64,000 nucleotides of DNA, taken from assembly GCF_902706285.1 (NCBI RefSeq), contig NZ_CACSKD010000010.1:62001-126000 (forward strand). Direction: 5' to 3'. The notes under the pieces are model-generated. The model was given only the letters and a program-made list of their open reading frames with translations. It ran no database searches and was not told the DNA's origin. Shown here in pieces: positions 24,070 through 33,223 of this stretch. A program made the translations under genes and the position numbers. Within the stretch, counting starts at the first letter, position 1. Every line of letters begins with the position of its first letter. The stretch is from Rhizobium sp. 18055. Lineage in GTDB: Bacteria; Pseudomonadota; Alphaproteobacteria; Rhizobiales; Rhizobiaceae.

Positions 24070-24972
24070 ATGAGCAGGCAGGACATCAATCGCTCCGGGG
24101 AGATGGAGGTGTTCGTGCGCGCCGTCGAGCTCGGCGGCTTCACGGCGGCTGCCCGCGCCTGCGGCATGACACCATCGGCCGTCAGCAAGCTGGTCGCACG
24201 GCTGGAAACGCGCCTCGGCACCCGCCTCGTCAACCGCTCCACCCGCAAGCTGCAGCTGACGCCGGAGGGCTGCGCCTTCTACGAGCGCAGCATCTCCATC
24301 CTCGCCGACATCGCCGAGGCAGAGCGCTACGCCTCGGCTGGAGAGCAGGCGACAGGCCCGATCCGCATCAATACCAGCGCCTCTTTCGGCAACCATGTTC
24401 TGGCGCCCCTGCTGCCCAAATTCCTCGCCTCGTACCCAGCCGTTACCCTCGACATCTCCCACACCGACAAGGTGGTCGATCTGCTGGAAGAACGCGCCGA
24501 CGTCGCCATCCGGGCCGGGCCGCTGAAGAGCTCCAGCCTCATCGCCCGCAAGCTCGGCGCCATCGGCAAGGTCATTGTCGCCTCGCCCGCCTATCTCAAG
24601 CGTCACGGCAAGCCGACATCGGCAGCGGAATTACAGGCGCATCGCCGCATCGGCTTTTCCTACGCAAGGAGCGTCGAGGGCTGGCCAGTCGGCCAGGATG
24701 GCGAGACCGCTGTCGTGCCGGTCACGCCGGGCGTGCAGGTCGGTGATGGCGAAGCGATGCGGCACATGGCACTGTCAGGCGTCGGCCTCGCCCGGCTCGC
24801 CCGCTTCACCGTCCGTGCCGACATCGAAGCCGGCCGGCTGATTCCGGTTCTCGAGGACATCAACCCCGGTGACATCGAGGAATTCTACGCGGTCTATATC
24901 GGCCAGGGCGGCCCGCTGCCCGCCCGCGTTCGCGCCCTGCTCGATTTCCTCGCCGAGCACGTCAGGCTCTGA
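24070..24972 (+). CDS. LysR-family transcriptional regulator
   Basis: A 300-residue regulator with an N-terminal winged helix-turn-helix (residues about 8-66: VFVRAVELGGFTAAARACG, then TPSAVSKLVARLETRLGTRLV) and a periplasmic-binding-like effector domain (from about residue 95). LysR proteins usually activate a divergent neighbour in response to a small molecule while repressing themselves, so the aldo/keto reductase on the other strand is the likely target. The ligand is unknown. An AbrB-type membrane protein follows on the same strand after 150 bases. Confidence 0.9.
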   Translation: MSRQDINRSGEMEVFVRAVELGGFTAAARACGMTPSAVSKLVARLETRLGTRLVNRSTRKLQLTPEGCAFYERSISILADIAEAERYASAGEQATGPIRINTSASFGNHVLAPLLPKFLASYPAVTLDISHTDKVVDLLEERADVAIRAGPLKSSSLIARKLGAIGKVIVASPAYLKRHGKPTSAAELQAHRRIGFSYARSVEGWPVGQDGETAVVPVTPGVQVGDGEAMRHMALSGVGLARLARFTVRADIEAGRLIPVLEDINPGDIEEFYAVYIGQGGPLPARVRALLDFLAEHVRL

Positions 24973-25125
24973 GCAGGCAGCCCGACGGAGGATTTCTCAT
25001 TTGACCCCCGGCAGCCCCGGAGCCTATATGCCCGCAAGCCATCCGGCCGCCCGCCGGTTTCCTCGCTCAGCCTTTGCAGCTCGTCCTTAACGTCGCATCG
25101 ACCGCGGTTCCAGCATCGGCAAGAC

Positions 25126-26232
25126 TTGCATGGGATCATGCCGTTGAAAGACGCAAGCCGCCTGTTCAAAACCGCCAGCCTGCCGCGCTGGGCGTTGCTG
25201 CTCGGCCTCTCGACCCTCCTCGTCGTCGGCCTGGAATTGCTCGGCCTGCCTGCCTCGCTGCTGATCGGCCCGATGGTGTCAGCCATCGTTCTGGTCGTCT
25301 CCGTCGGTCAGGGATCGTTGCGCGTGCCGCGCTGGCCGTTGCTTTTCGGCCAGGCGCTGGTCGGCTTCATGATGGCGCGCTCGATCACCGTCGATATCCT
25401 GCAGACGATGGCAACCGACGCGCCGCTGTTCCTGTCGATGATATTCGCGGTCATCATCATGGCCGGCCTGCTCGGCTGGGCATTGACCCGCTGGCAGGTG
25501 CTGCCGGGCACCACCGCAGTCTGGGGTTCGTCGCCGGGTGCGGCGTCCGCCATGGTCATCATGTCGGAAGCCTATGGCGCCGATGCCCGCCTCGTCGCCT
25601 TCATGCAATATCTGCGCGTCGTCTTCGTCGCCATCGCCGCCTCCGTCGTCTCGCGCCTGTGGGTGGCCGCCGATGGCGGCGAGCCGCCCGCCATCATCAT
25701 GTTCCCGCCGATCGACTGGCCGGCGCTGGCCGCAACCATCACGCTGACATGCCTGTCCGCCTTCGCGGCCGTCCGCTTCCGCATTCCCGGCGGCACCATC
25801 ATCGTACCGCTCGTCGCCGGCTCGCTGCTGCAGGGCTTCGGTCTGTTGAAGATCGAGCTGCCGATGTGGCTCCTGGCAATCAGCTACGCGCTGATCGGCT
25901 GGAGCATCGGCCTGCGCTTCACCCGTGGTATCATTCGCCATGCCGCCCGCGCCCTGCCGCGCGTCGCCGGCTCCATTCTGCTGCTGATGTCGCTCTGCGG
26001 CTGCATGGCCTATGCGCTGCACATATTCGCCGGCGTCGATCCGCTGACCGCCTATCTCGCCACCAGTCCCGGCGGCGCCGATTCGGTCGCCATCATCGCC
26101 GCCTCCAGCGATGTCGATGTCCCCTTCGTCATGGCCATGCAGACCGGCCGCTTCCTGATCATCCTGTTCACCGGCCCGATGCTGGCCCGCTTTATCGCCC
26201 GCCACTCCGGTCTGGCCGAAAACCCCGCCTGA
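25126..26232 (+). CDS. AbrB-family membrane protein (putative regulator/transporter)
   Basis: A 368-residue polytopic membrane protein of the AbrB duplication family (once annotated as ammonia monooxygenase-like; not related to the AbrB DNA-binding domain). It shows about ten hydrophobic segments in two related halves, each with a Gly/Pro-rich turn: TTAVWGSSPGAASAMVIMSEAYGADARLVAFMQYLR in the first, AYLATSPGGADSVAIIAASSDVDVPFVMAMQTGRF in the second. A transport role is plausible but unproven. The start may instead be the ATG at 25138. Its end overlaps the end of the convergent AraC-type gene by 41 bases. Confidence 0.78.
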   Translation: MHGIMPLKDASRLFKTASLPRWALLLGLSTLLVVGLELLGLPASLLIGPMVSAIVLVVSVGQGSLRVPRWPLLFGQALVGFMMARSITVDILQTMATDAPLFLSMIFAVIIMAGLLGWALTRWQVLPGTTAVWGSSPGAASAMVIMSEAYGADARLVAFMQYLRVVFVAIAASVVSRLWVAADGGEPPAIIMFPPIDWPALAATITLTCLSAFAAVRFRIPGGTIIVPLVAGSLLQGFGLLKIELPMWLLAISYALIGWSIGLRFTRGIIRHAARALPRVAGSILLLMSLCGCMAYALHIFAGVDPLTAYLATSPGGADSVAIIAASSDVDVPFVMAMQTGRFLIILFTGPMLARFIARHSGLAENPA

Positions 26233-27094
26233 TCCCATCCTGCCGCAATGAGGCCCACTGGCCGGGCGTCACCCCGTATGCCTTCTTGAAATGCCGGTTG
26301 AGATGGCTCTGGTCGGCAAAGCCGGTCGCGAAGGCAGCATCCGAGAGTGCCTCGCCCGCCCCGATCATCGCCCGTGCCTGCTGCAGCCGCCGCATCAGCA
26401 GATAGCGATGCGGGCTGGTCGCAAACGCCGCCCGAAAGTGCCGCGCCAGCGCAAACCGGTCGAGCCCGGTCACTGCTTCCAGTTCGCCCGATGTGACCGC
26501 CCGCGTCACATGCGCCTCGAGATAATCCCGTGCCATCCGCGCCCGCGTCCAGGCGATCGCGCCGATCGGCCGCTGCGGCGCCCGCGCATGACGCGCCAGG
26601 CCGCTCGCCACACGGGACACGAAATCATCGACGAACAGCTCGTCCAGCTCGCGATCCAGCTCCGAGAGCGCCGCCAGCAGCGTCCCGGCCAGAACCGGGT
26701 CAGAGATCACCGGCTGATCAACGAACGGCAGCCCGATCCGCGCCGCATCAAGACATTCCAGCAGCATAGCCGGCTCCAGATAGAGCATCCGATACTGCAG
26801 CCCGTCATCGGTGCCCGCCCCGCCATCATGCTCCTCGTCGGGATGCAGCACGATCACCTGGCCGGGCATGCTGAAGCGCCGCTGGCCGCGGTAGGAAAAG
26901 GTCTGCACGCCCTTGATCGTCACCCCCAGCGCATAGGTGTCGTGCCGATGCGGCTCGAACGCATTGCCGGCAAACTGCGCCTCGATCCGCTCGATGCCGG
27001 GAAAGGCCGGTGCCGTCAGGATGCCGTCCGCACCCGGTGCCGTGCACAAACGTTCAAGACCCTGATGGGCGTGATGGCTTAGATCCTGGTCCAA
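26192..27094 (-). CDS. AraC-family transcriptional regulator
   Basis: About 300 residues. The N-terminal half is a cupin sensor (FEPHRHDTYALGVTIKGVQTF, then MPGQVIVLHPDEEHDG). The C-terminal third has the AraC double helix-turn-helix (LEAVTGLDRFALARHFRAAFATSPHRYLLMRRLQQARAMI, then LSDAAFATGFADQSHLNRHFKKAYG). The start is uncertain because no ATG fits; a TTG at 27094 leaves 28 bases to the divergent DUF2000 gene, while one at 27160 would overlap it. Genes of this kind often regulate the divergent neighbour. Its 3' end overlaps the AbrB-type gene. Confidence 0.85.
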   Translation of the reverse strand: MDQDLSHHAHQGLERLCTAPGADGILTAPAFPGIERIEAQFAGNAFEPHRHDTYALGVTIKGVQTFSYRGQRRFSMPGQVIVLHPDEEHDGGAGTDDGLQYRMLYLEPAMLLECLDAARIGLPFVDQPVISDPVLAGTLLAALSELDRELDELFVDDFVSRVASGLARHARAPQRPIGAIAWTRARMARDYLEAHVTRAVTSGELEAVTGLDRFALARHFRAAFATSPHRYLLMRRLQQARAMIGAGEALSDAAFATGFADQSHLNRHFKKAYGVTPGQWASLRQDGIRRGFRPDRSGGR

Positions 27095-27122
27095 CGCGAA
27101 ACCCGCATGAAGAGAGACTGGA

Positions 27123-27530
27123 ATGTTTGATACCAAAATTGCGATCGTGCTGCGCAACAATCTTCAATCCTGGCAGACGCTGAATGTCACCGCCTTCCTG
27201 ATGAGCGGCATCACCGGCCAGAACCCCGATATAACAGGCGAGGCCTACAAGGATCGCGCCGGCAATCTCTACAACGCGCTGTCGATCCAGCCGATCATCG
27301 TGCTGTCGGCCAACGACGAGGCCATATCGACGATCCACCGCCGCACGCTGGAGCGCGGCATAACCGCCTCGCTGTTCATCGAGGAAATGTTTGCCACCGG
27401 CCACGACGCCGCCAACCGGGCCGTCTTTGCCGAGTATGCGCCGGATGACGCCAGGGTCGTCGGCATAGCCATCCGCGCCGACAAGAAGATCGTCGACAAG
27501 ATCACCAAGGGTGCAACCATGCATCGCTGA
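27123..27530 (+). CDS. DUF2000-family protein
   Basis: A 135-residue protein with the DUF2000 pattern: KIAIVLRNNLQSWQTLNVTAFLMSG at the start and LFIEEMFATGHDAANRAVFAEY in the second half. The fold resembles peptidyl-tRNA hydrolase 2, but the function is not established. It lies head to head with the AraC-type regulator, which probably controls it. A bidirectional terminator follows at 27538-27558. Confidence 0.78.
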   Translation: MFDTKIAIVLRNNLQSWQTLNVTAFLMSGITGQNPDITGEAYKDRAGNLYNALSIQPIIVLSANDEAISTIHRRTLERGITASLFIEEMFATGHDAANRAVFAEYAPDDARVVGIAIRADKKIVDKITKGATMHR

Positions 27531-27537
27531 CGCAAAA

Positions 27538-27558
27538 CGGCCGGGCAATGCCCGGCCG
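27538..27558. terminator. Bidirectional terminator between DUF2000 and OmpA-like genes
   Basis: CGGCCGGGC (27538-27546) and GCCCGGCCG (27550-27558) form a perfect 9-base stem with AAT loop. On the minus strand it is followed by TTTTGCG, after the OmpA-like gene; on the plus strand it ends the DUF2000 gene. Confidence 0.8.
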
Positions 27559-27582
27559 CTTGTATCCTGAAACGGAGCGCGA

Positions 27583-28248
27583 TCAGTTCTGGGTGATCGG
27601 CGCGATCTGGATTTCGACGCGGCGGTTCTGCGAACGGCCGGCTTCCGATGCGTTGGACGCGACCGGCTGCGACGGACCGAAGCCGACAGCCGACATGCGG
27701 CGCTGGTCGACACCCTGGCCACCGAGGTAACCGGCAACCGACTGGGCGCGGCGTTCCGAAAGATCCTGGTTGTGCTGCAGGCTGCCGGTCGAATCGGTGT
27801 GACCGTTGACGTCGATCAGCGTCCGGTTGAACTTGCGCAGCACGATCGCGACCGAGTTCAGGGTCGGATAGAAGCCCGGCTTCACCGCATCCTGATCGAC
27901 GTCGAAGGTGATGTTCGACGGCATGTTGAGGATGATGTTGTCACCGTTGCGGGTAACCGAGATGCCGGTACCCTGCAGCTGTGCGCGCAGTTCCGTTTCC
28001 TGCTGGTCCATGTAGTTGCCGATCGCACCGCCGGCGAGCGCGCCGACACCGGCGCCGATCAGCGCCGCATTGCGCCGCCCGACCGGCGAACCGCCGACAG
28101 CAAGGCCTGCAAGGGCGCCGACGCCGGCTCCGAGCAGAGCGCCGCCCGACGTGTTCGACATCTTCTGCTGGCCCGTATAGGGGTCGGTTGTCGTACAGGC
28201 GCTCAGGTAGGTCGCGACGACGGTCACAAGGATAATTTTCTTGATCAT
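27583..28248 (-). CDS. OmpA-family outer-membrane lipoprotein (YiaD-like)
   Basis: A 221-residue protein with a lipoprotein signal (MIKKIILVTVVATYLSAC, lipidated Cys18). Next is a glycine-zipper region (about residues 35-80, repeats of GALLGAGVGALAG) that can insert in or span membrane, then a C-terminal OmpA domain (from about 110) with NGHTDSTGSLQHNQDLSERRAQSV, which binds peptidoglycan. YiaD-like proteins anchor the outer membrane to the wall. The start at 28248 is set by the signal peptide. Confidence 0.88.
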   Translation of the reverse strand: MIKKIILVTVVATYLSACTTTDPYTGQQKMSNTSGGALLGAGVGALAGLAVGGSPVGRRNAALIGAGVGALAGGAIGNYMDQQETELRAQLQGTGISVTRNGDNIILNMPSNITFDVDQDAVKPGFYPTLNSVAIVLRKFNRTLIDVNGHTDSTGSLQHNQDLSERRAQSVAGYLGGQGVDQRRMSAVGFGPSQPVASNASEAGRSQNRRVEIQIAPITQN

Positions 28249-28532
28249 GGACAGGCGTATCTCCAATTCGATGGTGATGCGAGCAGTATTAAGGAATGCG
28301 GCAAGAAGATGAAGCGGATGCATTGGTTAGCGGAAAATCGCTGAAATGCACAGCCGTAAGCCGCATCCGCCGAAAATATCGCCGGCCACGGATGCAAACA
28401 GCGCCGGTAGCCCTGACAGGCGCCGTCTGAACCGCAGACGCCCGGTTCAGATGTTCTGGAATAGCTGCCGCACCGTGTCGTAGTCATCCTCAGAGCCCCG
28501 CCCGCGAAGGCAGGGCATCGGAGACGATATCG

Positions 28533-31500
28533 TCACTCCGCCGCTTCGAGCTGGCTCGGCTTGGCAACCACCTTCGGCCGCTCGGCATGCTCCATCTCCT
28601 GATGCAGCCGCGCCTCTTCATGCGCATGCGGCTTGGCGAAGCGGGCGATCAGCAGATAGGCGACCGGCGTGATGAACAGTGTCACCAGCGTCGCAAAACC
28701 GAGACCACCGACGATCACCCAGCCGAGCGCGACCCGCGCTTCGGCACCCGCGCCATGCGCAAACACCAGCGGCACACCGCCGAGGATGGTGGCGATCATC
28801 GTCATCATCACCGGGCGCAGACGCAAAGCGCAGGCCTTTTCGATCGACGTCCGGACATCCTCGCCTTCATCGCGCAGCTGGTTGGCGAACTCGACGATCA
28901 GGATGCCGTTCTTCGCCATCACCCCGACCAGCAGCACCAGGCCGATCTGGCTGTAGATGTTGAGGCTGGAGCCGGTAATGATGAGTGCGAAGATCGCGCA
29001 GGCGAGCCCGAGCGGCACCGTCGACATGATGATGACAGATGACAGCATGCTCTCGAACTGCGCCGCCAGCACCAGGAAGATGATGACGATGGCAAAGCCG
29101 AAGGTCAGTGCCATGCCGTTCGAATTTTCCTCAAGCGTCGCCGCTTCGGCAAGCGGCATCAGCCGCGAACCGGCCGACAAGATCGGCACGGCAAGCTCGG
29201 TGGCCTCCTTGACGGCATCGCCCAGCGAAATCCCCTCCTTCAGCCCTGCCGTGATCGCCACAGACGCCAGCTGCTGCTCGCGGTTCAGCTGCGGCGCCAC
29301 CGCACCCTCTTCGAGCGAGGCAATCACCGACATCGGCACGATCTTGCCGTCGCCGGTTTTCAGGAACACGTTTTCCAGATCGGTCGGATCGTCGAGCGGC
29401 CGGGTGTTGGAGGTCAGAAGCACAGGATAGGCCTCGCCCTTGACGAACACATCGACCACCGAGCGCCCTTCGAGCAGCGACTGGATGGCCGTCGAAAGAC
29501 CGGTGATATCGATGCCGAGATCGGACGCCCGTTCGCGGTCGATCGAGATCGACACCTGCGCCTGCGTCGGCTCGTTGGCCAGCCGCGGCGTATCATAACG
29601 ACCGGTCGCGTCGAGCGCCGCCACCAGCTTGATGGCGGAAGCCGTCAGCGCATCGTAGTCGCTGCCGATCAGCGCCATCTGCAAGCCGTTGCCGGCGCCG
29701 CGAATGCGCAGGCTGTTCGACTGGATGGCATTGCCGCGCAGTGCCGGAACCTTCGAAGCCGCCCGGTTGATGTCATCGACGATCTCGCCCTGCGTGCGCT
29801 CTCGCTCGCCCCACGGCGCAAGCGTCAGCACCATGAAGCCGCTATTGGCCTGACCACCCTGCCCGGAGACCGAAAAGACGTTGCGGATATCACCGCTATC
29901 GACCAGCGGCTGCAGATATTCCTCGACCAGCTGCAGCTTGTCGCGGGTGTATTCGAGGCTCGATCCCTGCGGCGTGGTCAGCCGCATCATCACCATCGCC
30001 CGGTCCTCGTTCGGCGTCAGCTCGCTCTTGACGCTGGAGAACGCCAGCACCGCAGCGCCCGCGAAGATCACCGAAAACACCACGACGACGTAAGGCGCAT
30101 TCAGGCAGCGCTGCAGGCCCCACTGATAGGCACTGGAAAAGCCATTGCCGAACCGGCCGAGCAGGCCGTGATCTTCCTTCATCTCCCTGGTCAGCATCCG
30201 CGATGCCAGCATTGGGCAGAGCGTCAGCGCCACCAGCGACGACAGTCCGACCGAAAACGCCAGCACGAACCCGAACTCGCGGAACAGCCCGCCGACCTGC
30301 CCCGGCAGGAACGACAGCGGAATGAACACCGCCGCAAGCGTCGCCGTCGTCGCGATCACCGCGAAGAACACCTCGCGCGTGCCGAGCACGGCCGCCGCCC
30401 GCGGCCCCATGCCCTGCGCGCGGCGGCGGACGATATTTTCGAGCACCACGATCGCGTCATCGACCACAAGACCGGTCGCCAGCACGATGGCCAGAAGGGT
30501 GAGAATGTTGATCGAGAAACCAACCATGTAGATCGCCGCCAGCGTACCGATCAGCGCGACGGGCATGCTGACCGCCGGAATGATGGTCGCCCGCCAGTCG
30601 CGCAGGAACAGGTAGATGACGGCCGTGACGATAACCGCCGCCAGTATCAGCGCCAGCACCACCTCATGGATGGCGCCCTGGATGAACACCGCGTCGTCGC
30701 TGGTAATGGCGATCTTGGTGCCCTCCGGCAGCGTCTTCGACAGCTGCTCGACGGCAGCCTTGATGCCGTTGGAAATATTCAGCGTGTTCGACTGTGCCTG
30801 GCGGATGACACCGAGGCCGATGCCGGGCACGCCATTCGAGCGCAGCGCCGTCTGCCCGTCGCGCGGTCCGAGCGTGATCGTCGCCACATCGCCCAGCCGC
30901 ACGCGGTCCTGGAGGATGACATTGGCGAAGTCCTCGGGCTTCTGCAGGCTGGCGGTGGCCCGCACCACGATATTCTGCGTCGGGCTCTTCAGCGAACCGG
31001 CCGGCACGTCGAGTGCTGCATTCGACAGGGCATTGGTCAGATCGCCGATCGTCAGCCCGCGGCTGGCCAGTTCGCCCTGATCGACATCGACCCTGAATAC
31101 CTTCTCCTGGTCGCCATAGCTCTCGACATCGGCAACGCCATCGACGGATGCCAGCCGGTCAATCACCTCGTTTTCGACCAGCAGCGTCAGGTCGTCCATG
31201 TCGAGCGTGGTCGAGGTCACCGCCAGCCGCATGATCGGCTGCGAATCCGAATCCGCCTTGACGATCTGCGGCGCATCCGCGTCCTCGGGCAGCCGGTCGG
31301 TGATCCGCCCGATCGCGTCGCGCACGTCGTTGGCAGCAACCGCCAGATCGACCGTATCGGAAAATTCCAGCGTCACCCGGCTCTGGCCGAACTGCGAGCT
31401 CGACGAGATCGATTTCAGCCCGCTGACCCGCGCCGATGCCCCCTCGATGACCTTGGTCACCTCCTGGTCGATCGTCTGCGGCGAGGCCCCGTCGAACACG

Positions 31501-31688
31501 GTCCGCACCGTCACAACGGGGCGATCCACGTCGGGCAGCTCGCGCACCTCGATGCCAACATAGGCCGCCAGACCGGCGACGATCATCAGCGTATTGAACA
31601 CCAGCGCCAGGATCGGCCGGCGCACGAACAGCGCCGTGAATGTCTGCTTGCCGGATGGCGGTTTCTCGTGGGTTCCGCTCTCGCTCAT
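28533..31688 (-). CDS. RND-family efflux permease (HAE-1-like)
   Basis: A 1051-residue inner-membrane proton-driven exporter of normal RND length with twelve membrane segments. It starts MSESGTHEKPPSGKQTFTAL before the first helix; characteristic stretches are VLATGLVVDDAIVVLENIVRR in the fourth helix region (the acidic pair used for proton relay) and GLVLLVGVMAKNGILIVEFANQ later. It extrudes drugs, detergents or natural products. The start codon overlaps the stop of the upstream adaptor gene (TGATG), so the two are co-translated. No outer-membrane TolC partner is adjacent. Confidence 0.92.
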   Translation of the reverse strand: MSESGTHEKPPSGKQTFTALFVRRPILALVFNTLMIVAGLAAYVGIEVRELPDVDRPVVTVRTVFDGASPQTIDQEVTKVIEGASARVSGLKSISSSSQFGQSRVTLEFSDTVDLAVAANDVRDAIGRITDRLPEDADAPQIVKADSDSQPIMRLAVTSTTLDMDDLTLLVENEVIDRLASVDGVADVESYGDQEKVFRVDVDQGELASRGLTIGDLTNALSNAALDVPAGSLKSPTQNIVVRATASLQKPEDFANVILQDRVRLGDVATITLGPRDGQTALRSNGVPGIGLGVIRQAQSNTLNISNGIKAAVEQLSKTLPEGTKIAITSDDAVFIQGAIHEVVLALILAAVIVTAVIYLFLRDWRATIIPAVSMPVALIGTLAAIYMVGFSINILTLLAIVLATGLVVDDAIVVLENIVRRRAQGMGPRAAAVLGTREVFFAVIATTATLAAVFIPLSFLPGQVGGLFREFGFVLAFSVGLSSLVALTLCPMLASRMLTREMKEDHGLLGRFGNGFSSAYQWGLQRCLNAPYVVVVFSVIFAGAAVLAFSSVKSELTPNEDRAMVMMRLTTPQGSSLEYTRDKLQLVEEYLQPLVDSGDIRNVFSVSGQGGQANSGFMVLTLAPWGERERTQGEIVDDINRAASKVPALRGNAIQSNSLRIRGAGNGLQMALIGSDYDALTASAIKLVAALDATGRYDTPRLANEPTQAQVSISIDRERASDLGIDITGLSTAIQSLLEGRSVVDVFVKGEAYPVLLTSNTRPLDDPTDLENVFLKTGDGKIVPMSVIASLEEGAVAPQLNREQQLASVAITAGLKEGISLGDAVKEATELAVPILSAGSRLMPLAEAATLEENSNGMALTFGFAIVIIFLVLAAQFESMLSSVIIMSTVPLGLACAIFALIITGSSLNIYSQIGLVLLVGVMAKNGILIVEFANQLRDEGEDVRTSIEKACALRLRPVMMTMIATILGGVPLVFAHGAGAEARVALGWVIVGGLGFATLVTLFITPVAYLLIARFAKPHAHEEARLHQEMEHAERPKVVAKPSQLEAAE

Positions 31689-32899
31689 CAGGTGACGGGC
31701 TCCTTGGCGGCCAGCTCTCCGCCTTCGGACCTGACGGGCCCGCCTTCGCGCACCCGCTGCAGCCCCTGCGTGACGATCAGGTCGCCATGGCTGAGATTGC
31801 CCTTCACCAGAACATAATCGGGATTGCGCTGCACGATGCTGACCCGCACCTTGTGCGACTTCTGATCGACCACCCGCCAGACGAACGACCCCTGACTGTC
31901 CCACTGCACCGATTGCGGATCGACCGCCGGATATTCGTCGCCGTCAAATCGCATGCCGACGCTGAACGACATGCCGGCACGCAGCTCGTCGGCCGCATTG
32001 TTGATCCGCGCCCGCATCCTGAGCGTCCGGCTGGCGGCGTCGACGCGGTTGTCGATCGCCTCTACGGCGCCGGAAAACACCTGCCCCGGCCGCGCCACCG
32101 ACGTCGCCTCGACCGCCTGCCCGACGGCGACGGAATTGGCAAACCGCTCCGGCACCCAGTAATCCACCAGGATCTCGCTGCGGTCGTCGAGCGTCACGAT
32201 CGGCGTCGTCGTCGAGACATTGTCGCCGATGTTGATCGGCATGATCCCGACGATCCCGTCGATCGGCGCCAGGATGTTGCGGCGATCGAGGCTGAGCTGC
32301 GCCGCCTGCAACTGCAGCCGCGCGCCCTGCTCGGCGATCTCCGAATCGAACACATCCATCCGCGAAACGGTGGATTTGATATTGTTGTAGAGGCTGGTCT
32401 TCTCGACCGCGGATTTCAGCGCCACTTCGGCCTGCCCGCGGGCGATCACCTGCTCCTCGCTGTCGAGTTTGGCAAGGATCTGCCCCTGCTTGACCATGTC
32501 GCCCGACTTGATGAGGATTTCGCGGACGATGCCGCTCGCCTGCGGCGTCACCACCACCGAGCGGATCGCATCACCGGTGCCGATCGCGCCGAGCCGGTCG
32601 TTGACGATACCGGGTACCACCGCCTGCGTGACGACGAGCACGGCGCCGTTGCGCCCCCCGCCATTGCCCCCGCCACCGCCATTGCCACGATTGCCGCCCT
32701 GCCGCCTGCTGCCATCAGGCTGACCTGCAGCGGGTGCGGCATCGGCCAGCTTGTCGGGATCGACAGCCTTTCCGACGAACGCTTCAGGAACGCCGGCATT
32801 GCGCAGCGTGTCGCGTGCACCGGGCACAAAGAAAGCCCATCCGGCAAAGCCGGCGGCGATAACGCCAAGACAAAGTGCGAACTGCTTCCAAAATGACAT
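31688..32899 (-). CDS. RND efflux periplasmic adaptor (HlyD/MFP family)
   Basis: A 403-residue membrane fusion protein. An N-terminal anchor (about residues 8-28) is followed by a low-complexity Gly/Asn/Arg-rich linker (about 60-85: RRQGGNRGNGGGGGNGGG), unusual in richness. Then come the barrel-sandwich hybrid (VVTPQASGIVREILIKSGDMVKQGQILAKLD), the alpha hairpin and the rest of the lipoyl domain (ILAPIDGIVGIMPINIGDNVS). It links the RND permease to an outer-membrane channel. It is first in the operon. Two operator-like palindromes lie in its upstream region. Confidence 0.9.
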   Translation of the reverse strand: MSFWKQFALCLGVIAAGFAGWAFFVPGARDTLRNAGVPEAFVGKAVDPDKLADAAPAAGQPDGSRRQGGNRGNGGGGGNGGGRNGAVLVVTQAVVPGIVNDRLGAIGTGDAIRSVVVTPQASGIVREILIKSGDMVKQGQILAKLDSEEQVIARGQAEVALKSAVEKTSLYNNIKSTVSRMDVFDSEIAEQGARLQLQAAQLSLDRRNILAPIDGIVGIMPINIGDNVSTTTPIVTLDDRSEILVDYWVPERFANSVAVGQAVEATSVARPGQVFSGAVEAIDNRVDAASRTLRMRARINNAADELRAGMSFSVGMRFDGDEYPAVDPQSVQWDSQGSFVWRVVDQKSHKVRVSIVQRNPDYVLVKGNLSHGDLIVTQGLQRVREGGPVRSEGGELAAKEPVT

Positions 32900-32978
32900 T
32901 CACGTCTCCAGAGGGACTCGAGGGTGGTCCAGGGTCGATCGAAAGAGGCGTGCGCGGGACAAATTGCCACGCAACTGC

Positions 32979-32990
32979 GACAATATTGTC
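32979..32990. promoter_or_regulatory. Palindromic operator copy 1 (core ACAA-NN-TTGT)
   Basis: GACAATATTGTC is a perfect 12-base palindrome 80 bases upstream of the efflux adaptor start. It shares its core with a second palindrome 49 bases away (centre to centre), which suggests two sites for one dimeric regulator of the MarR or TetR kind. The regulator gene is not adjacent. Confidence 0.55.
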
Positions 32991-33025
32991 TCTTTGCGGA
33001 TCAGCGGCAAGATGTTTGGCCGCGC

Positions 33026-33041
33026 ATTACAAGATTGTAAT
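33026..33041. promoter_or_regulatory. Palindromic operator copy 2 (core ACAA-NN-TTGT)
   Basis: ATTACAA (33026-33032) and TTGTAAT (33035-33041) flank GA in the divergent region between the efflux operon and the alpha/beta hydrolase. It has the same ACAA-NN-TTGT core as the repeat at 32979-32990. Confidence 0.58.
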
Positions 33042-33223
33042 GTCAACAGTTGGTGAGCGACAACGATGGCAGCGCCTTGGCGCCCGGCTTGCCCGCTCGC
33101 AATATTCCCGCCAGCGCCAAAAAACGCTTTCGTTTCCGGCCATTCCGATGTTTTCTGCGGCAGCATCGGCGCACACGAAGCCGACCAGCTCCATTCACTC
33201 AACCGCAAGGAAGGATGACGAGC

